Positions 1 to 8,499 of a stretch of 64,000 nt of DNA are shown here, in pieces. The stretch is from Natronococcus amylolyticus DSM 10524 (GTDB lineage: Archaea > Halobacteriota > Halobacteria > Halobacteriales > Natrialbaceae): NCBI RefSeq assembly GCF_000337675.1, contig NZ_AOIB01000026.1, forward strand, positions 128,580-192,579. The letters run 5' to 3'. The position numbers and the translations under genes were made by a program. Positions within the stretch are counted from its first letter, which is position 1; every line of letters begins with the position of its first letter. The notes below the pieces were generated by a model. That model was given only the letters and a program-made list of their open reading frames with translations. It had not been told where the DNA came from and ran no database searches.

Positions 1-505
1 CCTCGGCCGTGACGAGCGCCTCCATCTCGAGCCCCGCGTCTTCGACGTTCTCACGACCGCCCTCCTGGCGGTCGACGACGACCAGCGCGCGCTCGACGGT
101 CGCGCCCGCCTCGCGCAGCGCCTCGACGGCCTCGACCAGGCTCGTCCCGGTGGTGACGATGTCCTCGAGGACGACGACCTCCTCGCCCTCCTCGAGACGG
201 CCCTCGACCAGGTTCGACGTGCCGTACTCCTTGCGCTGCTTGCGGACGATCACGTAGGGGGCGCCCGCCGCGACGCTCGTGGCCGCGGCCAGGGGAACCG
301 CGCCGAGGGCGACGCCCGCGAGCTTGTCGTCGGGCTCGAGTCGCTCGGCGAACGCTTCGGCGATCGCCTCGAGACAGTCGGGATCGGTCTCGAAGAGGTA
401 CTTGTCGACGTAGTACTCGCTCGTGCCGCCGTGGGAGAGTTCGAACTCGCCGAACTGGACGGCGTCGGCCGCGCGCAGGGCGTCGATGAGCTCCTGGTTC
501 GTCAT
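1..505 (-). CDS. pyrE: Orotate phosphoribosyltransferase (3' end outside window)
   Basis: Cytosolic enzyme of pyrimidine synthesis: orotate plus PRPP gives OMP plus diphosphate. About 168 residues are visible from the ATG at 505, and the rest lies beyond the left edge. Seen: N-terminus [16 protein letters not shown], substrate-loop lysines in [10 protein letters not shown] (about residues 87-96), and the PRPP-binding signature EDIVTTGTS (114-122), the hallmark of class I phosphoribosyltransferases. The start is set by the in-frame ATG where the acidic coding signal begins. It is divergent from the amidohydrolase at 628 with about 120 bp between them. Family assignment is firm. Confidence 0.95.
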   Translation of the reverse strand, partial: MTNQELIDALRAADAVQFGEFELSHGGTSEYYVDKYLFETDPDCLEAIAEAFAERLEPDDKLAGVALGAVPLAAATSVAAGAPYVIVRKQRKEYGTSNLVEGRLEEGEEVVVLEDIVTTGTSLVEAVEALREAGATVERALVVVDRQEGGRENVEDAGLEMEALVTAE

Positions 506-627
506 TGCGAGAAGGGGCGCGTCCCACCGAAATAAGCGGTCTGGTCCCGAGCGCCCGACGGTCCGACTTACCCGCACCGAGTTCCGGTTCGCCGACGGTT
601 TTGTCGGCGGGTATCGTCGGTCGGGGT

Positions 628-2052
628 ATGGACCTCGCGATCACGAACGTCCTCGCGCTGACGATGCGCGACGATCGACTGGGAATTCTCGAGGACGCGA
701 CGATCGGAATCGACGACGGTCGGCTCGCGTACGTCGGCTCGAGCGACTCGTTCGACGACGAAGCGGAGCGAACGATCGACGGCGACGGCCGCGTCGCGAC
801 GCCCGGCCTGGTGAACGTCCACGCCCACACCGACCTGACGCTGCTGCGAGGTGGCGCACAGGACGTCCCCGAGATCGAGTGGATGAACCATGCCCTCGGG
901 CCGCTGTCGGCGGCGATGGAGCCGGAAGACCGCGTCGCGGGCGCCCGGCTGGGCGTGCTCGAGGCGCTTCGCTCGGGCGTGACGACCGTCGGCGAGTACG
1001 CCCACGACGTCGAACGGCTCGTCGACGAAGCTCACGAGCCGATGGGTGTCCGCACCGTCGCGACGGAGACGATCAACGCCGTCGACGGGCCGACCGACGA
1101 TCTGGGTCCGGACGAGCCGTATCCGCTCAGCGAGGAGCAGGGCTGGAGTGGGCTCGAGCGCAACGAGGCCCTGTTCGACGCCTGCGCCGACCGCGAGCGC
1201 GTCTCGGCGTTGTACGGGCCGCAGGCGCTGGACATGGTTCCCCAGGAACTGCTCGAGGAGATCCGCGAGCGCGCCGAACGCCACGATCGCGGGATCCACA
1301 TGCACGTCGCCCAGGGCGAGCGCGAGCAGCGCCAGATCGAAGCCCGGTACGGAACGGGCGAGACGACGGTGAGCGTCCTCGAGGAGCTCGAACTCGTTTC
1401 CGACCGATTGCTCGCGGCCCACCTCCACGGTGCGACTAACGAGGAGCGCGCCCGGCTGGCCGATGCGGGCGTCCGGATGGCCGCGAATCCGAGTTCGATC
1501 GCGGCGATCGACGGGATCACGCCACCGATCGTCGAGTACCGAAACTCGAGGGGCATCGCGGGCATCGGTACCGACCAGGCGCCCGGACCGGGTGGCCACG
1601 ACTTCCTCCGGGAGCTCCGGACGACGGCGCTGCTCGCGAAGACCAAGCGAACCGATCCGACGGCGTTTCCGGCCTGGGAGGCCCTTCGTGTCGGCACGAT
1701 CGAGGGCGCCCGCGCGCTGGGGATCGACGAGGAGGTGGGGTCGCTCGAGGAGGGAAAACGAGCCGATCTCGTCCTGTTCGACCTCGGCCACCCGTCGACG
1801 GCCCCCGTCGTCTCCGAACCGCTGCATACGGCCGTGCCGAACCTCGTCTACGGCGCAAACGGGGGCGTCGTCGACACCGTGCTGATCGAGGGCGAGGTCG
1901 TCCTCGAGGGCGGAGAGCTTCGGACCGCTGATGAGGGAGAGATCCTCGAGGAGGCGACCGAGCGCGCGACCGACGTGTTCGCTCGAGCCGGTGACGCGTG
2001 GCGGGACGCCGACTCGGAACTCGTCGGTGCGGTCGAGGGGGGCAGGCTATAG
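628..2052 (+). CDS. Amidohydrolase, chlorohydrolase/deaminase (SsnA/MtaD/AtzA-like) family
   Basis: Metal-dependent hydrolase of the TIM-barrel amidohydrolase superfamily, 474 residues, the usual length for the nucleobase/S-adenosylhomocysteine deaminase and chlorohydrolase branch. Seen: HAH at residues 65-67 and HMH at 224-226 (metal ligands), HLH at 265-267, and a metal aspartate in GTDQAP at about 316; the N- and C-terminal beta-sandwich portions are present. The open frame extends upstream, but the ATG at 628 starts the standard N-terminus ([13 protein letters not shown]). The substrate cannot be told from sequence; deamination of an aromatic or purine-like ring is the family norm. It stands alone, divergent from pyrE. 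Confidence 0.85.
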   Translation: MDLAITNVLALTMRDDRLGILEDATIGIDDGRLAYVGSSDSFDDEAERTIDGDGRVATPGLVNVHAHTDLTLLRGGAQDVPEIEWMNHALGPLSAAMEPEDRVAGARLGVLEALRSGVTTVGEYAHDVERLVDEAHEPMGVRTVATETINAVDGPTDDLGPDEPYPLSEEQGWSGLERNEALFDACADRERVSALYGPQALDMVPQELLEEIRERAERHDRGIHMHVAQGEREQRQIEARYGTGETTVSVLEELELVSDRLLAAHLHGATNEERARLADAGVRMAANPSSIAAIDGITPPIVEYRNSRGIAGIGTDQAPGPGGHDFLRELRTTALLAKTKRTDPTAFPAWEALRVGTIEGARALGIDEEVGSLEEGKRADLVLFDLGHPSTAPVVSEPLHTAVPNLVYGANGGVVDTVLIEGEVVLEGGELRTADEGEILEEATERATDVFARAGDAWRDADSELVGAVEGGRL

Positions 2053-2354
2053 CAGTAGGTCGTAGCATGATTGCGCCGTTCGGCGTAACATGGCGGCGTG
2101 TCGGCGAACTGCGCCTCGCTACGGTCCAGTCAACTCAACGACCAGTAGTGCTCGAGTGTTTTTCTGTGAAAACCACACTCAGTACAGGTTAAGCAGGGAA
2201 CAGAGAGACAATCGACCCCTCCGGTAGTTGTCAAAAACCGCCTGCTGAATATAGAGAATATATCTACCAGTGAGTTTTCAGAGGGTGGCCCCAGTATCTT
2301 TTCCAGAACTCCTCCTGGACGTTTATCGTCGAGTGCCGCGTATCTCGCACCGTT
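2053..2354. other. Gene-free stretch holding one copy of a dispersed repeat
   Basis: About 300 bp without a supported gene and AT-richer than its flanks. It contains a T-loop hairpin (GAGTG at 2154, TTTTC/GAAAA, CACTC ending 2180) followed by the repeat at 2182-2236. Short ORFs here have no acidic haloarchaeal composition. Confidence 0.6.
2182..2236 (+). repeat. Dispersed intergenic repeat, family 1, copy A
   Basis: A 55-bp segment running from GTACAGGTTAAGCAGG to TTGTCAAAA aligns without gaps to 62655-62709; I count 41 identical positions of 55 (about 75%). Both copies are preceded by a hairpin with a TTTTTC-containing loop whose stem differs between copies. It may be a decayed IS or MITE end, or a mobile non-coding element. 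No terminal duplication is visible. Confidence 0.6.
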
Positions 2355-3155
2355 ATGCCGTACAGCCAGTGTAACGGAGCAGATCTTTACTACGAAGACC
2401 GTAGCGAGGGGCCACCGATCATCTTTCTGCACGGGGTCATGGCGAGCCACCGGTTCTTCGAGTCACAACTGACGGCCCTTTCGACCGAGTATCGAACGCT
2501 CGCGATCGATTTCAGGGGGCACGGTCGCTCCGAAAAGGCTGAACTGGGACACACGGTGGCGCAGTATGCCCGTGATTTGCACGCCTTTCTCGACCAGCAC
2601 GAACTCGACGACGTCGTCTTGATCGGATGGTCGATGGGTGCGCTTGTTTCCTGGGACTACGTCGATCAATTCGGAACTGGCAGGCTTCGAGGACTGGTGG
2701 ATGTCGATATGGAAGCCACCCGTTTTCAGTGGGACGACTACGACTACGGCATCACCGATCTGGAGGGACTCAAAGCCACGCTCGAACTAGTCCAGCAGGA
2801 TCAGACGAGTCTCATCGAACGGGGCACGGCGCAAGTCTTCAAGCACCCACCCAGTACCGAGATGAGAATTATGCAGTTCGACGAACTCTCGCGGACGCCC
2901 GCACCGATCAAAAGTGCAATCCTCTTCGACGCGCTCACGCGCGATTACCGGGATGTACTTCCCGAAATCGACGTTCCGATGTTGGTGTGTGCCGGCGCAG
3001 ACGAGAAACGAGGAACCGTCGCGTCTGTTCGTCACGTCACGGAACTCGTTCCAAATAGTCGTTTTGAACTCTTCGAAGACAGTGGCCACTGTCCACTCCT
3101 CGAAGAGCCCGAGCGATTCAATCGGGTAGTGAGTCAATTCGTCAACTCATTGTGA
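2355..3155 (+). CDS. Alpha/beta-fold hydrolase
   Basis: 266-residue serine hydrolase of the alpha/beta superfamily, full length for single-domain esterase or peroxidase-like members. Seen: oxyanion-hole motif FLHGV (24-28), nucleophile elbow GWSMGA with Ser93, a catalytic acid candidate in the GADEKRG stretch (about 217), and catalytic His245 in DSGHCPLLEEPERF. No signal peptide, so cytosolic. Reaction unknown; ester, lactone or non-heme haloperoxidase-type activity are all possible. The gene is less GC-biased than its neighbours and follows the repeat-bearing spacer, which could mean later arrival, but that is inference. Confidence 0.85.
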   Translation: MPYSQCNGADLYYEDRSEGPPIIFLHGVMASHRFFESQLTALSTEYRTLAIDFRGHGRSEKAELGHTVAQYARDLHAFLDQHELDDVVLIGWSMGALVSWDYVDQFGTGRLRGLVDVDMEATRFQWDDYDYGITDLEGLKATLELVQQDQTSLIERGTAQVFKHPPSTEMRIMQFDELSRTPAPIKSAILFDALTRDYRDVLPEIDVPMLVCAGADEKRGTVASVRHVTELVPNSRFELFEDSGHCPLLEEPERFNRVVSQFVNSL

Positions 3156-3304
3156 CCGATACGCGCTCTGTATTCAGCACGGCTCTCTCCATATCTCTAT
3201 TAGCTGACGGAAGCGTTCGGGCTAGGTTCGCCGCCCTACGTAACGAACCGGTCTCTTCAAATCGGCCCCAACTCAAAACAGCGAAATCGCAGTACAAACT
3301 GGCA

Positions 3305-3811
3305 CTACTCGAGCACGGTCTGGGGCCGCTTGAGGTACATCTCCTGGTCGACGACACGCTCGTAGACCTCGTAGAGGGTGTCGATCGCCGCCTCGTCGGG
3401 CGCGAACTGGATGTGCACCGCCGATCGGTAGGCCCGACAGGACGTCAGGAAGAAGTACAGCGTCTTGTGGTGTTTCGGTGTCGCGTCGACGACGCCGACC
3501 GCCTCGCCCGCGAGGTCGCCCGAGAACTCGTTGAGCATCGCCGCGATGTCGTCGACCAGTTGCTCGTCGGGGCGATACATCGGCGTGCCGAACGTCTGCT
3601 CGAGAAACCGCGTCGTCGACTTCAGAAACGGGTTCGAGTCGAGTCCGGTGGGGTCGACCGCGGCGAAGGTGTCGTACAGCTCGAGCAAGGTCCGTAGCTC
3701 CTCGCGGGTGACCGCGATCGGCATGACCGGATCGCCCTTGGGAAGCGAGTAGTCCGGGAAGCTGTGGCCCCCGGGGTCCGGGAGCGTCGAGAGCGTGTCG
3801 TCGATGCCCAT
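3305..3811 (-). CDS. Conserved haloarchaeal hypothetical protein
   Basis: 168 residues from the ATG at 3811 (MGIDDTLSTLPDPGG); the open frame continues upstream, but that extension is arginine-rich and non-acidic, so it is not coding. Soluble and mainly helical by composition, with no cysteines or obvious catalytic motif until a KHHKTLYFFLTSCRAYRSAVH stretch near residues 110-130. No membrane segment or signal. I do not recognise the family. It lies alone, tail-to-tail with the upstream hydrolase and 150 bp from it. Confidence 0.7.
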   Translation of the reverse strand: MGIDDTLSTLPDPGGHSFPDYSLPKGDPVMPIAVTREELRTLLELYDTFAAVDPTGLDSNPFLKSTTRFLEQTFGTPMYRPDEQLVDDIAAMLNEFSGDLAGEAVGVVDATPKHHKTLYFFLTSCRAYRSAVHIQFAPDEAAIDTLYEVYERVVDQEMYLKRPQTVLE

Positions 3812-3904
3812 ACTCGACCCACGACGCGCGCTCCCTAACCGTTTCCGGGGTCTTCGGCTCGAGCGACGGGATCGGTGCGACGGCTCCTGCTCACAGATTC
3901 TGTT

Positions 3905-4211
3905 TCCCGCGGTTTTCGCTCTCACTCACTTCGTGCTCGCGGGTCGCTTTCGCTCCCCGTCTGCTCGCGGACGCCAAGCGCCCGCTCGCACGGTCCACGG
4001 GACCGTTGGTCCCGCGCTACTCGCAGCCGCGATTCTCACTCACTTCGTTCGCTCACGGGTCGCATCCACTCCCCGTTCGCCTCGCGGTTCTCGCTCACAT
4101 CGTTCGCTCCGAACCGCGCTCGCTCCGAACCGCGCTACTCCGTGCTCACGGGTCGCGTCTGCTCCCCGTTCGCTCCGCGATTCTCACTCACTTCGTTCGT
4201 TCCGAATCGCG
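3905..4211. repeat. Degenerate TCACTCACTTCGTTCG-type repeat tract
   Basis: About 300 bp between two minus-strand genes built of imperfect copies of a 55-90 bp unit: a TTCTCACTCACTTCGTTCG-like start, then CACGGGTCGC, CTCCCCGTTCG and CTCCGCG. Starts are visible near 3909, 4033, 4088 and 4181. The last copy runs into the stop codon of the pterin dehydratase gene at 4212. The ORFs across it are low-complexity Arg/Ser/Leu and not credible proteins. CTCACTTCGTTCG-type tracts are common in haloarchaeal spacers (from memory); function unknown. Confidence 0.65.
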
Positions 4212-4565
4212 CTATTCGTCGTACTCCTCGTAGAACCGATCCATCCGTGCGGCCATAACGAAATCCGTCTCCCGGAGCCCGTCGATCTTGTGCGTCCACA
4301 GCTCGATCACGACTTCGCCCCACGAGAGATGGATGTCGGGGTGGTGAAACTCCTCCTCTGCGAGCTCGCCCACCTCCTTCGTGAACTCGAGGGCGTCCCG
4401 GAAGTCCGCGAACTCGTAGGTGCCCTCGAGGTGGTGTTCGTCGACGACCTCCCAGACGTCCCGGTCGAGGTCCTCGAAGAGGGGGATCAGTTCCTCGCCC
4501 TCGAGGGGGTCCTCGTCGCCGGTGCAGGCGGTACACTCTCGATCCGCGAGTTGGCTCTCCGTCAT
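4212..4565 (-). CDS. Pterin-4a-carbinolamine dehydratase
   Basis: Small cytosolic dehydratase (117 residues) of the PhhB/DCoH family, which recycles 4a-hydroxytetrahydropterin after aromatic hydroxylation. Seen: the family core EEFHHPDIHLSW (about 73-84), a second conserved block LWTHKIDGL (89-97), and ETDFVMAARMD near the end; the paired histidines and the later Trp/His are the expected active-site residues. The ATG at 4565 gives the normal family length and starts the acidic segment; the longer upstream frame is basic. An N-terminal CTAC motif is common in haloarchaeal versions (recalled). Divergent from the M24 gene at 4702. Confidence 0.88.
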   Translation of the reverse strand: MTESQLADRECTACTGDEDPLEGEELIPLFEDLDRDVWEVVDEHHLEGTYEFADFRDALEFTKEVGELAEEEFHHPDIHLSWGEVVIELWTHKIDGLRETDFVMAARMDRFYEEYDE

Positions 4566-4635
4566 ACGCCAACCTACGGGCTCCCCACCCATGTAACTGA
4601 TCGACACGACCGTTCGGCGCGAGCCGGGCCGTACA

Positions 4636-4668
4636 CAGTTACTGTAATCATTATACACAAATTTTTTA
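4636..4668 (+). promoter_or_regulatory. Promoter with overlapping palindromes upstream of the DoeA-like gene
   Basis: TATA-like ATTTTTTATC at 4661-4670 lies about 35 bp before the ATG at 4702. Just upstream are interleaved palindromes, CAGTTACTG (4636-4644) and TTACTGTAA (4639-4647), and a TTATACACAAATT element (4651-4663). A related TACACAATT sequence lies upstream of the AbgA-like gene at 12781. Operator function is inferred. Confidence 0.45.
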
Positions 4669-4701
4669 TCGCCACTGCACGACCTCCCGGGTAGAGCCCA
4701 C

Positions 4702-5880
4702 ATGTCCCAGGAGATCTTCGACGAACAGGAGTACGAACGCCGGCTGTCGCGGACCAGAGAACGGCTCCGCGAGGAGAACCTCGACGCGATCGTCGTCTCC
4801 GATCCGGCGAACATGAACTACCTCGCGGGGTACGACGGCTGGTCCTTTTACGTCCACCAGGCCGTCGTCGTCACGGCCGAGCGCGACGAACCGATCTGGG
4901 TCGGCCGCGAGATGGACGCCGGGGGCGCACGAGCGACGACGTGGCTCGCAGCGGAGAACATCCGATCCTACAGCGACGACCACGTCCACTCGCCCCACGA
5001 CCTGCATCCGATGGACTACCTCGCGGGCGTCCTCGAGGAACTGGACGTTGCCGACGGCCGGATCGGCCTCGAGATGGACGCCGCCTACTTCACTGCAAAG
5101 TCCTACACGCGCCTGCAGCAGAATCTCCCCGAGGCCGAGTTCGAGGACACCACCCTGCTCGTGGGCTGGGTCCGAATCAAGAAATCCGACCGGGAGCTCG
5201 AGTACATGCGCCAGGCCGCCGAAATTTCGGAGAACGCGATGCAGGCGGGGATCGACGCGATCGGCGAAGGGGTTCCGGAGTACGAGGTCGCGGCTGAGAT
5301 CTACGACGCCCTGATTCGAGGTACGGACGAGTTCGGCGGGGATTACCCCTCGATCGTCCCGCTGATGCCCTCGGGCGATCACACCGACACGCCCCACCTC
5401 ACCTGGACCGACCGCGAGTTCGAGGACGGTGACCCCGTCATCATCGAGCTCTCGGGCTGTCGCCACCGGTATCACTCCCCGCTGGCCCGGACGACGTTCG
5501 TCGGCGACCCGCCCGAAGAACTCGAGGAGGCCGCCGACATCGTCGTCGAGGGGATCGAGGCCGCCCTCGAGGTCGCGGAACCCGGCGTCACCTGCGAGGC
5601 CGTCGAGGAGGCCTGGCGCGAGACGATCGCCCAGTACGGTATCGAGAAGGAGGATCGGATCGGCTACTCGATGGGACTCGGCTACCCGCCGGACTGGGGC
5701 GAGCACACCGCGAGCATCCGGCCCGGCGACGAGACCGTCCTCGAGGAGAACATGACGTTCCACATGATTCCCGGCATCTGGACTGAGGAGATCGGGATGG
5801 AGATCAGCGAGACCTTCGTCGTCACCGATGACGGAGTCGAAACACTTGCGGAGTTCCCGCGAAAACTGTTCACAGCGTAA
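4702..5880 (+). CDS. M24-family protein, ectoine hydrolase (DoeA/EutD)-like
   Basis: 392 residues, pita-bread (creatinase/aminopeptidase P) fold with an N-terminal creatinase-like domain (1-165) and a C-terminal M24 domain. Its sequence pattern matches my memory of DoeA/EutD, which opens the ectoine ring to N-acetyl-diaminobutyrate: [19 protein letters not shown] (43-53), GGDYP (212-216), APHLTW-like PHLTW (231-235), RYHSPLART (256-264), YPPDWGE (328-334), MTFHMIPG (351-358), PRKLF at the C-terminus. The first canonical metal Asp is Glu249 and the second is absent (RYHSP region), as in DoeA-like rather than true Xaa-Pro peptidases. Gdh follows after 5 bp. Databases may label it simply Xaa-Pro peptidase; family certain, ectoine role probable but unproven. 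Confidence 0.8.
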   Translation: MSQEIFDEQEYERRLSRTRERLREENLDAIVVSDPANMNYLAGYDGWSFYVHQAVVVTAERDEPIWVGREMDAGGARATTWLAAENIRSYSDDHVHSPHDLHPMDYLAGVLEELDVADGRIGLEMDAAYFTAKSYTRLQQNLPEAEFEDTTLLVGWVRIKKSDRELEYMRQAAEISENAMQAGIDAIGEGVPEYEVAAEIYDALIRGTDEFGGDYPSIVPLMPSGDHTDTPHLTWTDREFEDGDPVIIELSGCRHRYHSPLARTTFVGDPPEELEEAADIVVEGIEAALEVAEPGVTCEAVEEAWRETIAQYGIEKEDRIGYSMGLGYPPDWGEHTASIRPGDETVLEENMTFHMIPGIWTEEIGMEISETFVVTDDGVETLAEFPRKLFTA

Positions 5881-5885
5881 GACTC

Positions 5886-7175
5886 ATGACGACCACACCA
5901 CCCCAGCAGGACGACGAATCGGGCGAGAGCGACCTCGACTCGGCGCTCGTGACGGCCCGCCGTCAGCTCGAGCGCGCCGCGGCCCACGTCGACGTCGACG
6001 ACGGCGTCATCGAACGACTCAAACACCCCACGCGAGTCGAGCAGGTCTCGGTACCGCTCGAGCGCGACGACGGCTCCGTCGACGTCTTCACCGGCTACCG
6101 CGCCCAGCACGACGACGTTCGCGGCCCGTACAAGGGCGGGCTGCGCTATCACCCGGAGGTCAACGCCGACGAGTGTACCGGGCTCTCGATGTGGATGACC
6201 TGGAAGTGCGCCGTGATGGATCTCCCCTTCGGCGGCGGGAAGGGCGGCATCTCGGTCAACCCCAAGTCGCTGAGCAACGACGAGAAGGAACGGCTCACCC
6301 GCCGGTTCGCGGAGGAGTTGCGGTACGTGATCGGCCCGACTCGGGACGTTCCGGCGCCCGACATGGGCACCGACGCCCAGACGATGGCCTGGTTCATGGA
6401 CGCCTACTCGATGCAACAGGGCGAGACGATCCCCGGCGTCGTCACCGGGAAACCGCCCGTCATCGGTGGCAGCTACGGCCGCCAGGAGGCGCCCGGGCGC
6501 TCGACGGCGATCGCCGCCCGCGAGGCCATCGATTACTACGACAAGGACCTCGAAGAGACCACGGTCGCAGTACAGGGGTTCGGCAGCGTCGGCGCCAACG
6601 CCGCCCGTCTGCTCGACGAGTGGGGCGCCGACGTCGTCGCCGTCAGTGACGTCAACGGCGCGATCTACGACCCCGATGGACTCGATATCGGCGCGATCCC
6701 GACTCACGAAGAGGAGCCCGAGGCCGTCCTCGAGCAGGACGCCCCCGAGAGCCTCTCGAACGAAGAGATCCTCGAGCTCGACGTCGACGTGCTGATCCCC
6801 GCGGCGATCGGGAACGTCATCACCGCCGACAACGCCGACGACATCGCGGCCGACATCGTCGTCGAGGGGGCGAACGGCCCGACGACGTTCGCTGCCGACA
6901 CGATCCTCGAGGAGCGCGGCGTCCACGTGATTCCTGACATTCTCGCCAACGCCGGCGGGGTGACGGTGAGCTACTTCGAGTGGCTCCAGGACATCAACCG
7001 CCGCAAGTGGAGCCTAGAGGAGGTCAACAAGGAACTCGAGTCGAAGATGCTCGACGCCTGGAAGGAGGTCCGAACCGAGGTCGAGGAGAAGGAGCTGTCG
7101 TGGCGGGACGCGGCCTACGTCGTCGCGCTCTCGCGGATCGCAGAGGCGAAGGCGACGCGCGGGCTCTGGCCCTGA
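5886..7175 (+). CDS. gdhA: Glutamate dehydrogenase
   Basis: 429-residue hexameric-type Glu/Leu/Phe/Val dehydrogenase: glutamate plus NAD(P)+ and water gives 2-oxoglutarate, ammonium and NAD(P)H, in the cytosol. Seen: glutamate-binding [11 protein letters not shown] (80-90), Lys107 and the GGGKGG loop (116-121, Lys119) of the catalytic domain, [10 protein letters not shown] (154-163), and the Rossmann GFGSVG motif (231-236). Full length for the family. It starts 5 bp after the DoeA-like gene, so the two are probably cotranscribed, which fits removal or capture of amino nitrogen. Haloarchaea often carry several paralogues; cofactor preference is not assigned here. Confidence 0.95.
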   Translation: MTTTPPQQDDESGESDLDSALVTARRQLERAAAHVDVDDGVIERLKHPTRVEQVSVPLERDDGSVDVFTGYRAQHDDVRGPYKGGLRYHPEVNADECTGLSMWMTWKCAVMDLPFGGGKGGISVNPKSLSNDEKERLTRRFAEELRYVIGPTRDVPAPDMGTDAQTMAWFMDAYSMQQGETIPGVVTGKPPVIGGSYGRQEAPGRSTAIAAREAIDYYDKDLEETTVAVQGFGSVGANAARLLDEWGADVVAVSDVNGAIYDPDGLDIGAIPTHEEEPEAVLEQDAPESLSNEEILELDVDVLIPAAIGNVITADNADDIAADIVVEGANGPTTFAADTILEERGVHVIPDILANAGGVTVSYFEWLQDINRRKWSLEEVNKELESKMLDAWKEVRTEVEEKELSWRDAAYVVALSRIAEAKATRGLWP

Positions 7176-7778
7176 CTATCGGAAGCAGTCGACGAGCGAC
7201 CCCGTCGAGACGGGATCCGGCGTCTCCGTCTCGCTCGGAACGGAACCCGACGGTCCCAGCGAGAGACCCGTTCTGACGGCAGCCGTTTCGTCGACGGCGT
7301 AGACGGCGCCGCCGTAGCCGTCGGCCGCCGCCCACGGTTCACCGTCTTCATCCACGCCGCTCGGCGTCTCCGTGTACCGCACGCGGACGACGTGGATCTC
7401 GTCGTACCAGTCGAACCGCCTGACGTCGTCGAACTCGATCGAGTAGTCGACGATCTGTTCGGGTCGCTCGCGGGAGCAGAGCACGTCGTTCCTGGCGTAC
7501 GCACGCTCGTGGTCGCGGACGAACGAAACGACGTCGTCCGCACCGAAAGCGGTCGGCGGATCCGGATACGGTTCCGCCTCGGCACCGTCGACCGTCTCGG
7601 TGCTGTCGTCGGCTCGTTCGATTTCGACGCTCTCGAGGTCACACACCGGCCGCGACGCCTCCTTGCAATCGAAGCGCTCCGCCAGCGTGTCCTCGGCACC
7701 ACGTTCGTGCGGGTCTCCCAGCACGCCCGAGGAGACGGCGCCTACGCCGATCATCCCGAGGAGTACACGACGTTTCAT
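7176..7778 (-). CDS. Exported hypothetical protein
   Basis: 200 residues with an N-terminal export signal: KRR followed by a short hydrophobic stretch (LLGMIGVGAVSSGVLG, residues 6-21), consistent with Tat or Sec export. The mature part is acidic with two internal cysteine pairs (around FDCKEASRPVCD and near the C-terminal DCFR) that could form disulfides outside the cell. No known domain recognised. Its stop abuts the gdh stop on the other strand (convergent, zero spacing). Confidence 0.7.
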   Translation of the reverse strand: MKRRVLLGMIGVGAVSSGVLGDPHERGAEDTLAERFDCKEASRPVCDLESVEIERADDSTETVDGAEAEPYPDPPTAFGADDVVSFVRDHERAYARNDVLCSRERPEQIVDYSIEFDDVRRFDWYDEIHVVRVRYTETPSGVDEDGEPWAAADGYGGAVYAVDETAAVRTGLSLGPSGSVPSETETPDPVSTGSLVDCFR

Positions 7779-7867
7779 AGCGGTGTTCTGACGGAGTCAC
7801 GTAAATACTTTCTCCGTATCACCTCCGAAAATTTGCAATATCAGCGTCGTTGACGGGTGTAAGCCGA

Positions 7868-8263
7868 TCAGTCGTCCTTGTACCGACCGATCTCGACGAG
7901 GTTCTCGTCCGGGTCCCGGACGTACACCGACTCGAGGCGGCCGACGGTGCCGGTTCGCTCAACTGGTCCCTCGACGATCTCGATATTCTGCTCGTGGAGG
8001 CGCTCTTCGACCTCGGCGATCGGGGTCTCGGTCAGCAGACAGAAATCGCCCGCACCGGGGGTCGGCGCCGCGGCGACGTGCTCGACGTCGGTGTCGACGG
8101 GGTGGAGGTTGATCTTCTGCTCGCCGAACTGCAGGGCCCGCCGCTCGCCCGTCCGTCCGTCGTCGAAGGCGACGACCTCGGCACCGAGCGCCTCGTAGAA
8201 CGCGCAGGTTCGCTCGAGGTCCTCGACGGTGAGCACGAAGTGGTCGATCCCGGTGAGGTTCAC
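7868..8263 (-). CDS. VOC-family (glyoxalase/dioxygenase superfamily) protein
   Basis: 131 residues forming two beta-alpha-beta-beta-beta modules of the vicinal oxygen chelate fold. Seen: GIDHFVLTVEDLERTCAFYE at the N-terminus with metal-ligand candidate His8, a second His in NLHPVD (about 53), and the C-terminal RDPDENLVEIGRY with a ligand Glu (about 125). These match small VOC proteins annotated as fosfomycin-resistance-like or virulence-like; substrate unknown. It stands on the same strand as the D-LDH-type gene, but the 236-bp gap argues for its own promoter. Confidence 0.85.
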   Translation of the reverse strand: MNLTGIDHFVLTVEDLERTCAFYEALGAEVVAFDDGRTGERRALQFGEQKINLHPVDTDVEHVAAAPTPGAGDFCLLTETPIAEVEERLHEQNIEIVEGPVERTGTVGRLESVYVRDPDENLVEIGRYKDD

Positions 8264-8499
8264 AGTCTATCGCCCCCGGCTAGTTGATGCATACACTGCT
8301 TTTCGGCCCGATCATACTAATTCCCCGTACGCAGGGCTCGATCGAGAAACGTGATCAGCGGAGATACGCGAGCAACGTTTCAACCGCCACATCGAGCGGA
8401 TCAGAACGGATTCGACAGACGTAGTCCGTGATCAACGTCGGTTGGACTGACGCGATCGTATGCGGAACGATCGAGAGAATAGAATCGCTTGCGGTGAGG

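Noticed and set aside
5682-6926. Long minus-strand ORF (414 codons) opposite glutamate dehydrogenase
   Set aside because: Mirror frame of a GC-rich gene; its composition lacks any recognisable domain, while gdh matches perfectly on the other strand.
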